DNA from: Neoechinorhynchus agilis
Taxonomy: Eukaryota; Acanthocephala
Direction: 5' to 3'
DNA: 64,000 nucleotides
Assembly: GCA_051530055.1 (NCBI GenBank)
Contig: CM121342.1
Location: 11,904,001 to 11,968,000 of the forward strand
The notes under the pieces are model-generated. The model was not told the DNA's origin, did not search any database, and saw only the letters and a list, made by a program, of their open reading frames with translations. A program made the translations under genes and the position numbers. Every line of letters starts with the position of its first letter. The first letter of the stretch is position 1. Below, piece after piece: positions 10,201 to 22,589 of this stretch.

Positions 10201-12928
10201 GATACAGCGTACAAGCGGAATTATATTGGTTTGTGAATGGAAGTTATACATGAGTTTCCCCACTTTGTAGGTTGCTTGATCGGATTTGTTATTTTATCTA
10301 TTTTTGCATCAAGCGCAGTTTCCGTTCTGGTTGAATGTAGTGCATTCGAAGCCCACAAGAAAGCTCTTGCAAAAGTAATGGGTGCTTATTCCTATTTGTT
10401 CGAGAACGTATTAAAAAGTAAATTATAATTCTAAAATCTTGGTTACTTATACACTTTTCAGGCATCACTTTAAATCGCCTCTCATTTGATATTGGAATTG
10501 TACAAAACTATTTGGCATTAGCAACTTTTGGCTCAACCGAGGTAAGCGATTCACGAAAATTTATTTTTAAAATCGGGGTTAGCGTCATCGCAACCTAAGC
10601 TGGGAAGCGGATCTAACGCTTTGTCGTATATTTGGCTTAATCTAAAGTTAAAAAGCTTACAATGATAAAAAAATGGTTGCAACAATTACTGTATAGGTAG
10701 CATGATCAATGTATCTAGTTTTAGTCATCATTTAAAGAGACCTGCATCCACTTCTGTCAAAAATCGAAAACCCACCGCCTACTAGAAATCAACTAAATTT
10801 GATTTATTATTTTTTTATATGTAAACCACTGGGGCTCATAACATGTGTTTGATAGTATATTTAATCAACAACAAAGAAGCTGGAAATTAAGATCGCGTTA
10901 TTTAAATATATAAATCTTGACCTTCGAAAACTTGTATAGGACTTCTTGATCATCATCATCAGCTTCATATATATGGCTTCTATTTCTCCAATAACGATCA
11001 TCTTTACGTTGCCATCATTCATCGCGTTGGGCACTATAGTACGCCAGCTTCTAAACGTTGCCGGAGCTGGATTTGAGATGGAATCCACCAGTAAGACATT
11101 TGTAGAGTATTTGATAATATAACTATTTCATTACATTTGAAGCACGATCTGCAATTCTCAATCATTTGATGGCTACATACCAAGGTATTGTACCCATTCG
11201 GACGGCCAAAACTGATGCCGAGATGATGTCCGAAATGGAATACACGATATGTCGACCGTTCTTTATATGTGATCTCGTAGAGAATTGATCGATAAAGACA
11301 GAAATAATCAACTTCGGTATACACTCATCTTGATCGATCGAGTATCGCAAATTGCCACTGATGCTTTGGTGACAATCTTGGTGTTTTGTTCGTGTGTTAA
11401 CTTCATGTTCTTTTACAAAGGTAAAAATTTCAATCTTAAACTAAAAAGGCGTCCTCCCTTTATCTAGATTAAGGTGGTTTTATAAATTGCTCCTTCGATC
11501 TTTGTTGAAATCAGAATCAATAGGCTTTTACGAATGCTTACTTAGTTTCTAAGAAAATAAGTCTTCTGTGCAACCTTCGCGGCTTCACGTTAAGATGATT
11601 CGCAATCTTTTGTGACAGTTGTGCTTTTTGTTTAGATTTGATATATGAGTGCTGTTTCTAGATTTCAATCATCTATTTTTATTGCTAAAAAATTCGAAGT
11701 CTTACAAACTATTTTCTGTGGCGAGTAAATCGACTCATATTCGATTTAAATTACATATTCACTTACGCAATTTAATTGCATCCATTCGATTTTTTATTTC
11801 AAGAGCTATTAATCGAAGTTTCTTAACAATATCGGCAAACCGTCCGATCGGAAATATCGCCAATTTAGGAACCCACGAAACTGCAAAGTTGGCTATTGTC
11901 TATGCGCTTATTATTGTTGAACTCGGCCGGACTAGTCTCATGAATGCCCAATTCAGCATGAATTTTGTACGTTTCTTTATCTTGAACGAAAAGCGATTCT
12001 CATGAAATCATTTAGTTACTATCAGCAGGTAGAATTTTCGACCTATATGACATCGAACAGGAGCCCGATTTGGGAAGCGTTGAAAAAGCCGATAAACCTC
12101 CTTATGTGGATAATTCCATTGAGTTCATACGCGTTGGGTTCAGATATTATGAAAATGAACCTCGCATTTTAAATAATATAAGCTTTAAAGTCGAGCCTTG
12201 TTCAAAGGTAAATATTTGCGTGAGGTGACCTTTAGTTTTTAAATGAATTGCAGGTAGCCATAATTGGTCCTAGTGGCGGTGGGAAAAGTACAATATTTGC
12301 AGCATTAACGAGACTTGGAATAGTCCACGGGAAATTAATCATTGGTGGTATCGATGCTGCTTTTATCACACTATCTCAGCTGCGACGAAGTCTATCTGTT
12401 TTACCACAAGGAAAGGAGCGATGAAGAAATCTGGACGGCCTTAGAAGCGGTAGGAAATCGTTGTTGCGTGTCAGCTTAAAGAAAGTATTGTAGGTTGGTC
12501 TCGGGGAGCAAATTCGCCAACTTTGCTGTGGACCATTACATGGACTGGATTACAAATGCAGCGGTGAATTCGATTTTTCAATAAGCGAACGTCAATTGCT
12601 TTGGATGGCCAAGATATTGCTGGAACGAAGATCGATTGTGCTCTTAGATGAAATGAATTCGAAAGTGGACGCGTTCACGCGGACTCAGATGCAGCAAATC
12701 ATCTCGGATCATTTTCGCGACAAAACAGTTATTAGCATAATGCACAAAATAGAGGACACTATATACAATGACATTGTAATATTCATAGAGGAAGGAAGTA
12801 TAGTAGAAGCAGGAAAACCCAATGATCTACTTTGTAATCGTGATTCGATTTATTATGGAATGATGGCGAAATGCGGTCAGCGCGTAGAACAATTGAAGAA
12901 AAAATGCAGACAAAGCGCTGCAACGTGA
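7270..12928 (+). CDS. ABCC/MRP-type full ABC transporter, multi-exon, possibly degenerate
   Basis: This is a full transporter (TMD1-NBD1-TMD2-NBD2) of the ABCC family: membrane export or channel proteins driven by ATP. It is read across many short exons. The proposed start ATG at 7270 opens into ASGLLSRLF, the usual ABCC linker; a 43-nt GT-AG intron follows near 7388. TMD1 covers about 7540-8640. NBD1 has Walker A GSSCSGK-T, split by an intron near 9198-9242, signature [10 protein letters not shown] and Walker B LLDDP. TMD2 covers about 9890-12000, including [10 protein letters not shown] and [19 protein letters not shown]2 has Walker [10 protein letters not shown] and ends near 12900. The Asp after Walker B in NBD1 is normal for ABCC. 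Oddities lie in NBD2: about 17 residues expected after the Q-loop (LSVLPQ, near 12404) are missing and the frame changes, and the signature reads FSISERQ. The gene may be decaying or mis-assembled. Confidence 0.85.
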
Positions 12929-13024
12929 TTGGTTAAAGCATACTGAAACACTGGCGTGCTTAATAATATTAAAATAAAAATAATAGCCCGGGAGGGTCAA
13001 ATTTCAGTTTTTTACCAATCATTT

Positions 13025-13320
13025 TACTTTCTTTTCATAGTTTTGCCACTCCGGATTTAAATTCACTAATTTATTTCCGATATTTCGTTGGATAATTCGG
13101 ACATTTCCTCAAGGGTCGTTATCTAAAAAACAGACATCATAGATGTTATCCTGTGTACTGCTTATTAGCCGGCAACATGTTCGTCAAACTCGTGTTCCTG
13201 AACTCGTTTTCCATTAGAACCTCTGAGCTAGAGCACCGCTGCCTTTTCAATGACACTTTTTAAACTGATTCTGGCTTTATTACCTACGATCGGTTGAACT
13301 GAGCATCCTTTTTCGATTGC
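13025..13320. repeat. Left inverted-repeat arm
   Basis: This is the inverted counterpart of 15886-16186. Differences are scattered single bases and one 1-base homopolymer change. It starts about 100 bp after the ABC transporter stop, so it may hold that gene's 3' flank. Confidence 0.9.
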
Positions 13321-13329
13321 TTCTAGGAC

Positions 13330-14100
13330 ACGAGCTCTGCCTTGTTTCGAGGTAAGATTCACTAGCAAATCTGGCAGTGTACAAGACGAATTCATATTTC
13401 CGAATTGCAATTTTTGCCGAAAATGGGGGCACTGGCACAACAATGCCCAAATCAAACGAGCACCAAATGCACTGATTGCGCACAAACCGATCACTCGACG
13501 GATAAATGCTCCAACAAAGGCAACAAATGTTGTGCCAATTATAGTGGAAAGCACTCTGTTTTCTACACAGTGTGTTCACACTAGAAGAAATACTGGACGT
13601 GGTTCCAAAAGCGTCAGGTGGAAGGGATTACGTGTGTCAAAGACGTGATTGGACATTTCGTAGCATCTGACCAGGTTTCATGTTAGCCCCCTACCTCATC
13701 ACAAGCGGTAACTGTTGATTATCTTGAAAAAATATTGGACTAGACACGTAACAAACTTTTGGCTATCATGCAAGCTCGCTTCTCCGGAGCGATCGCAACC
13801 TTCGAGAGGAAGATTTGCACGCTCTTTAACAATATGTTCAAGCTTTCTGACCTTCTTGCTTCAGGTGCCTCAATCCAAAAAATCCCAAAAACCTGTCCTT
13901 CCAAAAGGCCCACAAAGGAAGACACGAGACACGAAAATGAAGAAGCTTAACAATGTAGCTGAGAACAACGATGACTATCGCATGCAGGTCGAGGAATCGG
14001 ACAACGAGTTTGTTTCCGCTATCATCGCCACCCAAACAGATTTGATCAACAAAGGCACAGCGGATCTAATCAAGAATGCCTTAGCCAGGAGACACTGATG
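13330..14100 (+). mobile_element. LINE ORF1 (gag-like) relic with CCHC knuckles
   Basis: Plus-strand translation near 13400-13580 gives three zinc-knuckle-like runs in a row: CNFCRKWGHWH, CTDCAQTDHSTDKC and CCANYSGKHSVFYTVC. This is the usual cluster in ORF1 of Jockey/I/CR1-type LINEs. The runs sit in more than one frame. A further frame at 13715-14098 is rich in charged residues and may be the ORF1 C-terminus. No start or intact frame remains. Confidence 0.6.
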
Positions 14101-14164
14101 GATCCTCTCAGGTATTGGCGGGGAATCTTCGGGTGCTGCAATGGAACTGTGGTGGGGCGACTAA

Positions 14165-14265
14165 TTTCAGTAAGCTCGCAATGCAGCTAGCGTGATAGCG
14201 ACAGCCGAGGAAGGAGAGAAGCTAAGATTTTGCGGACGGTGGTGATTGTATCAGAACTAACAAAT
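14165..14265 (+). mobile_element. RLE-type LINE, 3' terminal stub
   Basis: Plus-strand sequence reads AASVIATAEEGEKLRFCGRW then stop, matching AASVMATVEEGQRLEFGGRW at the end of the LINE at 31219-33240. It is a 5'-truncated stub. Confidence 0.75.
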
Positions 14266-14334
14266 AAACGTTCTTTTTGGAAGAAAATAAACACCTAGGT
14301 CTTACTAAGCATGATTGAGGATGATGATTAAATC

Positions 14335-15180
14335 TTGTTGTTGATCGTAAAAGGAGTCGGTGAACCGGAAAGAGGTCTTCGTGATGCACCAATTCAGGAC
14401 GTCGGGCCATGCCTCTTCCTCAATGTCCAAGTGAATCGACATCACAATGGAACGCTGACTACTAGTCTTTATCGAAAACCCAAGATACCGTGGGGATCAC
14501 CGGAATGGACAAGTCACTAACCTACGCAGGACAAGATAAAGGTGGCACGCTCATATTTCCGTAGACCTCTGAACATTTGTTCGTCCAATTCCGTTTGGTC
14601 CAATGAAAGGAATGACATCATCAAGGTCCTGCGTTTAAGATGATATCCTAAGTTGGCTATTGATATGGCCAGACGCAACAACTATCAGCCAACGAATCCA
14701 ACACCTACAAAATATATCGCGCATTCTTTCATTAGTGAAGATGCTACTAACAAACTACGGTCCCTACAAAAACGAATAATGAATGTGAGGATTATTGTTA
14801 TAGAAGGGACAATATTGACTGGTTTTTGCAAAAAATAGACCGCGACAACACCTACATGCGGAGTCTACGAAATAGGCTGCGCGGAATGCGATAGAAGCAT
14901 ATTGGAAAGACGAAGCAAGGTCTGAGCAAATGCATCCAACAGCACAAATACGCGCGTAGACGTCTCGATCGATTTTCGGCAATATCGAACCACGAGAAGA
15001 CAGCTCAACACCGAGTTATGACCGAAACGAACTTGAGGCGGAGACTCGTGTATGATGCCATACACATTTCAGCGAACCGGACAATGGAGGGAAACAAGGG
15101 AAATTTCAGACTCGCACTCCCAATGAACGACTTGGTGTTGAAAGCCGAACATTGCGCAGAGGGTTCGAACGGACATTAAC
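14335..15180 (+). mobile_element. Penelope-like element relic (RT end plus GIY-YIG)
   Basis: Near 14410-14480 the text reads LFLNVQVNRHHNGTLTTSLY then RKP, the PLE RT region after YVDD. Near 14850-14960 it reads GVYEIGCAECDRS with YIGKTKQGLS after a frame change, the GIY-YIG domain. Several frame changes and stops are present; it is a dead copy. Confidence 0.75.
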
Positions 15181-15249
15181 TCACCGAACCGCGGGTGCGG
15201 CGGATTTGCACTTCTGAGTCTATAGTAATTCGTATAAACCAATATCGTA

Positions 15250-15600
15250 GATGTCTGAAAAGTTGGATTTTGTCCACGAAATGTTAAGTAATAAGAATAT
15301 TTCTCGGGGTTTGATCCGCACAACAAAGAATATTAAAGATGGTGCCACTTTTGCCAAGGAAATTCGACAATACACTAGGCAAAGACCAAGTTTTTATACC
15401 GCTGATGTAGTGTCCTTATTCACAAATGTCCCAGTTCATGAATCCATCAATTTGGCTGCTGATAAGTTCGTCAGTGCATGAAAGAAGTCTTCACAAAATT
15501 TCAAGGATTGGAACCAAGCATAATTGTGTGTACGACAAAGACGGTCTTGCAATTTGAAGATAAATTCTACAAGCAACAGATCACGTTTAACTTGAACCCT
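15250..15600 (+). mobile_element. Penelope-like element relic (RT fingers/palm)
   Basis: A frame at 15251-15480 contains RPSFYTADVVSLFTNVPVHE, the hallmark PLE RT motif (DVVSLFTNVP). It lies downstream of another PLE's GIY-YIG domain, so it belongs to a second copy or a tandem arrangement. Interrupted after about 75 codons. Confidence 0.75.
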
Positions 15601-15885
15601 AGCTGAGCTGTTCACGCGAGGGTAGGGAAAAGATGACAGGAGAGATCAGAGCCTCCATATCCTCGCTGACAACATTCATATCCTAATCCGGAGGATCTGG
15701 AGGCCTTGAATTTCGTGGTGGTCATTCGCCACTTTCCACAGCAAGATTAAGTTGTAAAAACATTTGCTGAGAATTTTTGTTTTCTCTGCTTTATCAAATT
15801 ATGCGATGGATTGTAGGCGTCAAATTGATTTTGATGGCGCGAATGTGACTAGCGTACAGCCATATTTACGAAATGGTTTGATAAT

Positions 15886-16186
15886 AGAAGCAATCGAAAT
15901 AGGATGCTCAGTTCAACCGATCGTAGGTAATAAAGCCAGAATCAGTTTAAAAAGTGTCATTGAAAAGGCAGTGGTGCTCTAGCTCAGAGGTTCCAATGGA
16001 AAACGAGTCCTGGAACACGAGTTTGACGAACATGTTGCCAGCTAATAAGCAGTACACAGGATAACATCTATGATGTCTGTTTTTTTGGATAACGACCCTT
16101 GAGGAAATGTCCGAATTATCCAACGAAATATCGGAAATAAATTAGTGAATTTAAATCCTGGGTGGCAAAACTATGAAAAGAAAGTA
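15886..16186. repeat. Right inverted-repeat arm
   Basis: This is the inverted counterpart of 13025-13320. The match ends at AAAACTATGAAAAGAAAGTA, after which the flanks differ. Confidence 0.9.
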
Positions 16187-16875
16187 TCTTTTCCCCGAAG
16201 ATAATAATCCCAGTAATCATTTTATGGTTGATCGACTATGTGAAGAATTATTTATTTGCATGCGTCGACGAACAAAATGATATGCTTTGTAATTTGTATA
16301 AAAATAGGCTCTCGAACATACGCGCATACAATTGAGAAGGCTGAAAAGTAAATTGAAATTAGTTAGTTAAGTAAGTAATAAATTTATTGACTATAACTTA
16401 AGCTATCTTCTACTTGTCAAAATATAAAGAAATAGTGGTTTCATAAGAGCAAGATAACCCAGAGCATCGAATCTAATTCAATCTTCAGTAGTAATCGTGA
16501 ATAATTCCATCTTCTGTATTGTTAATTGCCGGAAGCTTCTTTTTTCGCCCAATCATGAAAGTGTTTTATGCGAATTGACTAAATTAGGATCATAAATCTC
16601 ACTTGCAATCCATACAACTTTTAGCACATTTACATTCGAACTGTTAATCTTTCCGGTTTATCAAGTAGTTTTAGGATTGGGTGGTTCTACGACAGGTATA
16701 AAGCGGGCGGTATTTTTCAACTCAAAACGTTTTCTTGTTAAAATTGGAGACCTTTAATTTTGGGATCGACTCAAAATATCCATTATGTTTGAATAGGGTG
16801 TTAAATTGTTTTAAAACCGGCACACAAGCTCATATGCCTATTTTTTAAAGATCAACATTTGTCACCTCTTCTGAG
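16187..16875. other. Intergenic; 3' flank of the KCTD gene
   Basis: No coding features were seen. On the minus strand an AATAAA near 16380-16390 could serve the KCTD gene, though it lies about 490 bp past its stop. Confidence 0.45.
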
Positions 16876-17971
16876 TTAGTCCGGGAAAGTCCTTTGATGT
16901 AACTGCTCCCACAAAGCGAACTTATCCGCAAATGGATCAGTGTTGTTGTCAGCAATAACGAGTGCATTAAGCGTTTCGTCGTATATCTTCACTTCGGGAA
17001 ATTCGACCTTTAAATAGCGTAAGTACCACGAGGAATTTGTCGTTAAAAACAAGAAACCTTGTTCTGCTTCCGTTCAGTGGAATAAACAATACTAGTACAG
17101 CTTATGTCGGTGAGTTTCTGTCCAAATGCAAAGAAGCTCCAACAACAAATTTCCTCACTTCCTGTGACTTCCTTGATAAATATTAATCTTTTGTTCAACT
17201 TTAAACTTAAACGGTCGAACAGTTCCATGTTTCGCATGAGCATTTCGTCGGACGTACTACAATCATAGATGTTGAATGAACTTTCGGTCATTTCGCCCAC
17301 CTCGTATAAGAATATTTATTATTATGGCGATTTACCATAAGCTTTATAACGGGCTAGAAGTATAGAACTTTATAGAGTCAAAGACACCAACATCCGCAGA
17401 AACTTACCTTGCTAGAATTTGCAATTATTTGATTCGCTTGGCGCCTGCTGCTAACCATAATAATATGCGACTCGTCGTCACTCGGTAACGCTTCAGACTT
17501 TCCTTTAATATTCTTATCAATAAGTTCAATTAAACCAGACAGACAATAGTAGTCGGCTTCTTGCCTAAGTTCCTGCAAATATTGACTGTTACAAGGAAGT
17601 ACTACATTATTGCCGTCTCTAAGATAATTGAGAACATCGCCGAAATGACGGCCATCCCGATCAATTAGAACCCATCCTTCGCTGTCCCTCTTGGAATCTA
17701 TAGCTCCACTAAACATTGCTCGCAGCATTCCATCTTGTTTCAAAAGTGTGTCAGCACTTGTGAGAAACAGTTGACCACCAACATTTAACTTGACATACTT
17801 TCCTCCACTTGAACATATCGACCAGTCCTCTGGTCTTACTATGCATTTTGACTGACTATTGACTACAGACGACTGATCGCTGTGCCATGGAATTGATGGA
17901 AAGTTGAATGTTGAAGCAGAGCCGCGTTCATCATCCGATTGTTTCTCGTCGTCTACCTCTGACCCTAACAT
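16876..17971 (-). CDS. BTB/POZ adaptor of the KCTD10/13/TNFAIP1 (BACURD) family
   Basis: BACURD proteins are substrate adaptors for cullin-3 ubiquitin ligases; in other animals RhoA is a target. Four exons join in frame: 17971-17408, 17353-17301, 17256-17058, 17007-16876, giving 315 residues (human relatives about 313-329). Introns are 54, 44 and 50 nt, all GT-AG. The BTB (T1-type) fold runs from about residue 57 ([10 protein letters not shown]) to 160 ([13 protein letters not shown] inside). The C-terminal half contains [13 protein letters not shown] and EICCWSF, both family-specific. The start ATG is preceded by TTGTAATTACAG, a good 3' splice site, so an upstream 5'UTR exon or trans-splicing is likely. 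The gene looks intact. Confidence 0.95.
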
Positions 17972-19814
17972 TTCTGTAATTACAAGCAGGAGGGACAGTC
18001 AGTATGCTTCAGTCCTGCATAAACTCTCTCAAGCTCAAACACACATTTAAATATGATCCAAATGGAGACAGTCAATAAAGTACCGACGCACCTAAATCTC
18101 CTTCATCGCGCATTGAAAAGTATTCAAGTCTAATTCATGAAACATTCGGACTCAAAATTGATAGCTAATTTTGAGGATAAACTACTTCAAAAATGCCATC
18201 GCAAAAAAAACAATGTGTGCAATTAACAAATTATTGATAAGCGAGTAAAAATAATAAGCTTTTACTAATTCTACTTGCAACGTGCAAAGGCCACTTGGTG
18301 GAATGTTATGGGATTTGAGAGTTCTAACAAGATGTAAAATATATTTCGCAAATCATCATTCATGGAGGGTTTCGGCCGATTGACAATGTCGATTTTGACA
18401 CAGCCCCTAGTGCGGTCTATTACCTCGAAGCTGTACTTTGTGTCAATGGGTTGACAGAGTGTAGGTCGCGTTTTGTATGGAATAATGGGATCCGATTCAG
18501 TCTGAGAGGAAACGTTACGTTTTCCCGTATGTGTGAGAAAGTGACTATTTCTAGAGCGGCTCGGTTACTTGTTCACCTTGTCTCCCTAAGATAAAGTAAA
18601 AAATTTGTAGAATGTTAAGAACGGAATTAAGACTAATATTGCCGTTCACTCTTGGGTAATAGTATAGCAGGAAACGGTAAGATTGGGGCGTGGCACGAGT
18701 TCTGAATGCCTAATGACAGAATGTAGCTTATAGTACGCCTATGCTGCTGCTTGCTGCTTGCTGCTGAAAAACGCGATGATTCTGGAATTTATTAAAAAAA
18801 TCCGCAGCATCGGTCGTTTTCGAGAAAAAAGACGCATTCGAATTAAATAAAATCTATGGATTTTTCCTCAGTGGCAATATGATAACCTCATGGGGACTGT
18901 AAATACAATAGAGACGGAACAGCCTTTATCTCCTTCTAAGCAATTTTTAATAGCAGAGAGATTAAACACGACATATGCATACATCATTTATTTTTGGAAT
19001 GAAATTAATAAATCAATTACTGTTCCTGCAAACGCCTTTCTTTACAAAAATGCCTAAGACATGAATGTATGCTAAGAAAGCATAATTTTAACTGTACTTC
19101 TCGTGTGAATCGCGAAGTCTACTAGGAATACGTCAAAAATCATATTACCTCCTAATGCGCATCGGCGGCTGCTTGATTCACATCAAAAGATTCGATGGAA
19201 CGTTTCTTGTAACTTAAGAACCAACGTCAAATAGCACCAATGGCGAAGTATCCACAACAAATTTTTGGGAAATAGCGAGCAATCCATGGATTGAAAACAG
19301 CAGTGTCCAATCACTCTGAAAAATGATAAAAAGTTCTTAGTTACAAAACTTATTATTTAAGTTTTTCGTCTTGATTATGGAGCTTATTTCGAATCACAGT
19401 GGTTTAATGCTAAAATCGCGAAAACACTTTAAAAAGTAAACGTTTAAAGTTAAATATCGCTTACCCTGAGACTAAATGCGGAGTGAATGGAAAGCAAAAG
19501 AAGTGTAAACTATAAAAATCACACAAAAAACATTCTCTAAGGTGGATTCGTGTTGATCAATATTCTTGATAAAATATGTTTTATTAAAATATTTTGAAAG
19601 GAACATTCGAACAATAATCTAAAAGGATTCTCCATTCCCGAGGTACGGGGCCGTATGCTCGCTCGTTCCCCTGCGTTGTGTGGCGTTTTCATTAGTTTTT
19701 AACACGTCGAGGGCCGGTACTTTTAAGCTATGAGTTTGTTCCCTTCAAACAAGGCAATTTTTAAGATTTTGGTACCTCTCAACAAAATGCGCACCATCAA
19801 AATCTGGCGGAGGT
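17972..19814. other. Intergenic, nothing recognised
   Basis: No frame above 60 codons and no recognisable repeat were found. The stretch near 18370-18590 is less AT-rich than its surroundings but matches nothing I know. The KCTD promoter should lie in the first few hundred bases. Confidence 0.45.
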
Positions 19815-20700
19815 GTGTTCAAATCGGCGACAGGCTTCCTTATGTTGGACGGTTCCCTTCATGATGCACCCAAATCTTTCGTTCGACGACGGATCAGTGT
19901 GTCTCTTCGCCTTGAAAGAGCTTACGTAGGTGATTTCTTTATTGTGTGGTATAACAAAACTACAACCTTCGTTTCATCGTTGATGAAGTCGATCGAATTT
20001 GTGTTGTGTGGTTAGTAATAGCATCCTTTGATCCCGAAGTCTATTATTCGCCTAGGATTCCTCGACGGTGGATAGGATCATAAAAGCTCGTCGAAAATGG
20101 GAAGTAACTGCGAATATTTTATACTTCAAAGGTTGGTGGCGAGATTAGTGTGGTGTTCCCCATGGCACGTTCGACTTCCGAATTAATGCTGTATTAGGTA
20201 CCACGGGTCAATGTTAAACCGTTTTACTTTGCAATTTTCGTTAAGTTTACCAATAATTCAACCTTTTTCGGCAGTGATACATTGGTGAAGAAGGCCTTCA
20301 CATCGGCAGTAAACATCCTTTTTGCTCGACGTTTCGTTTCTTGATCTCAATTGCAAATGTAGGGCCATCGTGCTCGAGATATAGATTATTTTTTAACAAC
20401 TAGAGAAATAATAAAATGATTTTTTGAAGTCTAGCTAACCGGTTACATTTATTTTGTGTATAAGTGTAGTCTTTGCTTTAAATTGAAACGCTAAGTTTTA
20501 TTTTTAAATTGACACTTGGGTGGGCTGCTTTAATGATGAACTGAATCTTTATTTTCAAGCTTTCGCCCTTTCTGGGGCACTGTCGAGCTGATGTTCAGAA
20601 CTCTCTCTCGCATTGTCCTCGGAAACACCTTCCCCTTCAAACCGCCTTTACAACGAACGACTTTTGGAGACCGTACTAATCCTTAATAAAATGATGCACG
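19815..20700 (-). mobile_element. Penelope-like element debris
   Basis: On the minus strand near 20320-20250 the translation reads FTADVKAFFTNVSLPKKVEL, a decayed form of the PLE motif DVVSLFTNVP. Near 20530-20620 a tail-like sequence (AGAAAGGGCGAAAGCTTGAA, minus strand) resembles PLE termini. The limits are uncertain and no frame is intact. Confidence 0.55.
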
Positions 20701-20812
20701 AATATGGCCATGTTCGGCAAATATTTGTTCATGACCATAAAATCATAGGTTGCAAAAACGGAGACTAACAACGAGTAATCGACCTAAATGTATTGATCAT
20801 ATTTCGCACCCT

Positions 20813-22440
20813 CGTGTTTGCGTATTCGTCACGTGCGTATTCTTCGATTGCGTATTCGCCATTTGCGTATTCGTGATGTGCGTATTCTTCGTTAGCGAAT
20901 TCTTCGTTTCCGTATTCGTCTTGCGCGTATTCATCACGTGTGTGTTCTACGTTTGCGTATTCATCGCGTGCGTATTCTTCGTTAACGAATTCGTCGTATG
21001 CGTATTCTTCGTTTGCGTACCCGTCGTTTGCGTATTCGTCGTTTTCGTATTCGTAGTGTGTGTATTCTTCGTTAGCGAATTCGTCATGCGCGTATTAATC
21101 ACGTGCGTATGCTTCGTTTTCGTATTCGTCATGCGCCTATTAATCACGTGCGTATTCTGTTTGCGTATTCGTCGTTTACGTGTTCGTTATGCGCGCATTC
21201 TTCATTTGCGTATAAGTCGTGGTCGTATTCGTCATGCGCGTGTTGTTCGTGTGCGTATGGTTCGTTTTCGTATTCGTCGTGTGCGTAGTCGTCATCGCGT
21301 TAATATTCGTCATGCGCGTATTCTTCGCCTGCGTATGCTTCGTTTTCGTATTCATTGTTTGCGTATTCATCGCGTGAATATTCGTCATGCTGGTATTTTT
21401 CGTGTGCGTATGCTTTGTTTTCATATTCGTCATGCGCTTATTCATCACGTGCGTATTCTTCGTTGGCGTTTGCGTCCTTTGCGTATTCATCGCGTTAATA
21501 TTCGTCATGTGCGCATTCTTCGTTTGCATATTCGCCGTGTGCGTATTCTTCGTTTGACAACTCGTCGTCTGCGTATTCGTCGTTTTCGTATTCAGCGCGT
21601 GCACATTCGTCATGCGCGTTCTTGCCCGGTGCGTATTCTTCGTTTGCGTATTCATCGCGTCCGAATTCGTCGTTTGCGTTTTCGTCATGCGCGCATTTTT
21701 CGCAAGCGTATTCTTCGTTTGTGTATTTTTTTCGTATGGTCCCTGTGCGCATTCGTCATGGTCGTATTCTTCGTTAGCTAATTCCTCGTAAGCGTATTCG
21801 TCATTGTCGTACTCGTCGTGTTAGTATTCATCATGTGCGTACTCTTCGTTAGCGAATTCGCCTCGTGCGTATTCTTCGTTGGAGTTCGCGACGTTTGCGC
21901 ATTCATCGCGTGAATATTCGCCATGTGCGCATTCTTATTTGCATATTCGTCACGTGCGCATTCTTCGTTAGCGAATTCGTCGTTTCCGTATTCGTCGTGT
22001 CCGTATTCGTCATGGGCGCATTCTTCGTTAGCAAATTGTCGTTTCCGTATTCGTCACGCGAGTATTAATCACTGCGTCTTCTTGGTTTGCGTATTTGTCG
22101 TTTATGCATTCGACGTGTGTGTATTAGTCGTGTGCATATTCGTCATGTGCATTATCACCTAAGCTGCGTATTCTTCGTTTGCGTATTCGTTATGTGCGCA
22201 TTCTTTGTTTACATATTATTCGTGGGCTATGCGCGTATTAATCACGTGCGTGTTCTTCGTTTGTGTATTCTTCGCGTTCGTATTCGTCATGCGCGCATTC
22301 ACCACGTGGTATTCTTCGTTTGCGTATTCGTCGTTTGTCATTCATCGCGTGGATATTCGTCACGCGCGCGTTCTTCGTTTGCGTATTTGTCGTGCACGTA
22401 ATCGTCGTGCGCATATTCGTCGTGTGCGCATATGGTATTT
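20813..22440. repeat. 15-bp minisatellite, about 108 units
   Basis: The unit is close to TGCGTATTCNTCNNN and runs without other sequence for about 1.6 kb. Because the period is five codons and the unit lacks stops, several frames on both strands stay open for long stretches. One gives 343 codons of CVFxx or RIxRL/RVRIxHx repeats; the reverse strand gives NTxTKNTHxT repeats. Compositional bias and lack of a single frame argue against a protein gene. Unit divergence is moderate and concentrated at the last four bases. Confidence 0.92.
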
Positions 22441-22589
22441 TTAACGAAAGTAGCCTTGATCACGTGCCGTCGGCATTGAGCCCGAGTAAAAAAGAAAGAT
22501 TCATTAATTTAAAAAATCGTTTAATCCTGACATAAAAAGGCGGATTTCAAAATATTTCGAATCACGACGCACTTCTCGGAAATATTCCC

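Larger units (their letters stand above)
13025..16186. mobile_element. Composite block bounded by ~300-bp inverted repeats
   Basis: The left arm (13025-13320) and right arm (15886-16186) are inverted copies, about 97% identical by eye. Between them lie a LINE ORF1 relic, a LINE 3' end and two PLE fragments, none related to the arms. Each arm holds an inward-to-outward frame ending GNKARISLKSVIEKA; I do not recognise it. It may be a foldback-type DNA element that collected retroelements, or an inverted duplication. Confidence 0.7.

Noticed and set aside
13025-16186. Polinton or other large virus-like element, because of the long inverted repeats
   Set aside because: No polymerase, integrase, packaging or capsid-like gene lies between the arms; the interior is only PLE and LINE debris.
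20750-21781. 343-codon plus-strand frame and shorter frames on both strands
   Set aside because: They lie wholly within a 15-bp tandem repeat without stops. Several overlapping frames are equally open, and there is no start context, signal or domain.
20813-22440. CRISPR-like array
   Set aside because: Units are 15 bp and contiguous with no unique spacers; this is a eukaryotic minisatellite.
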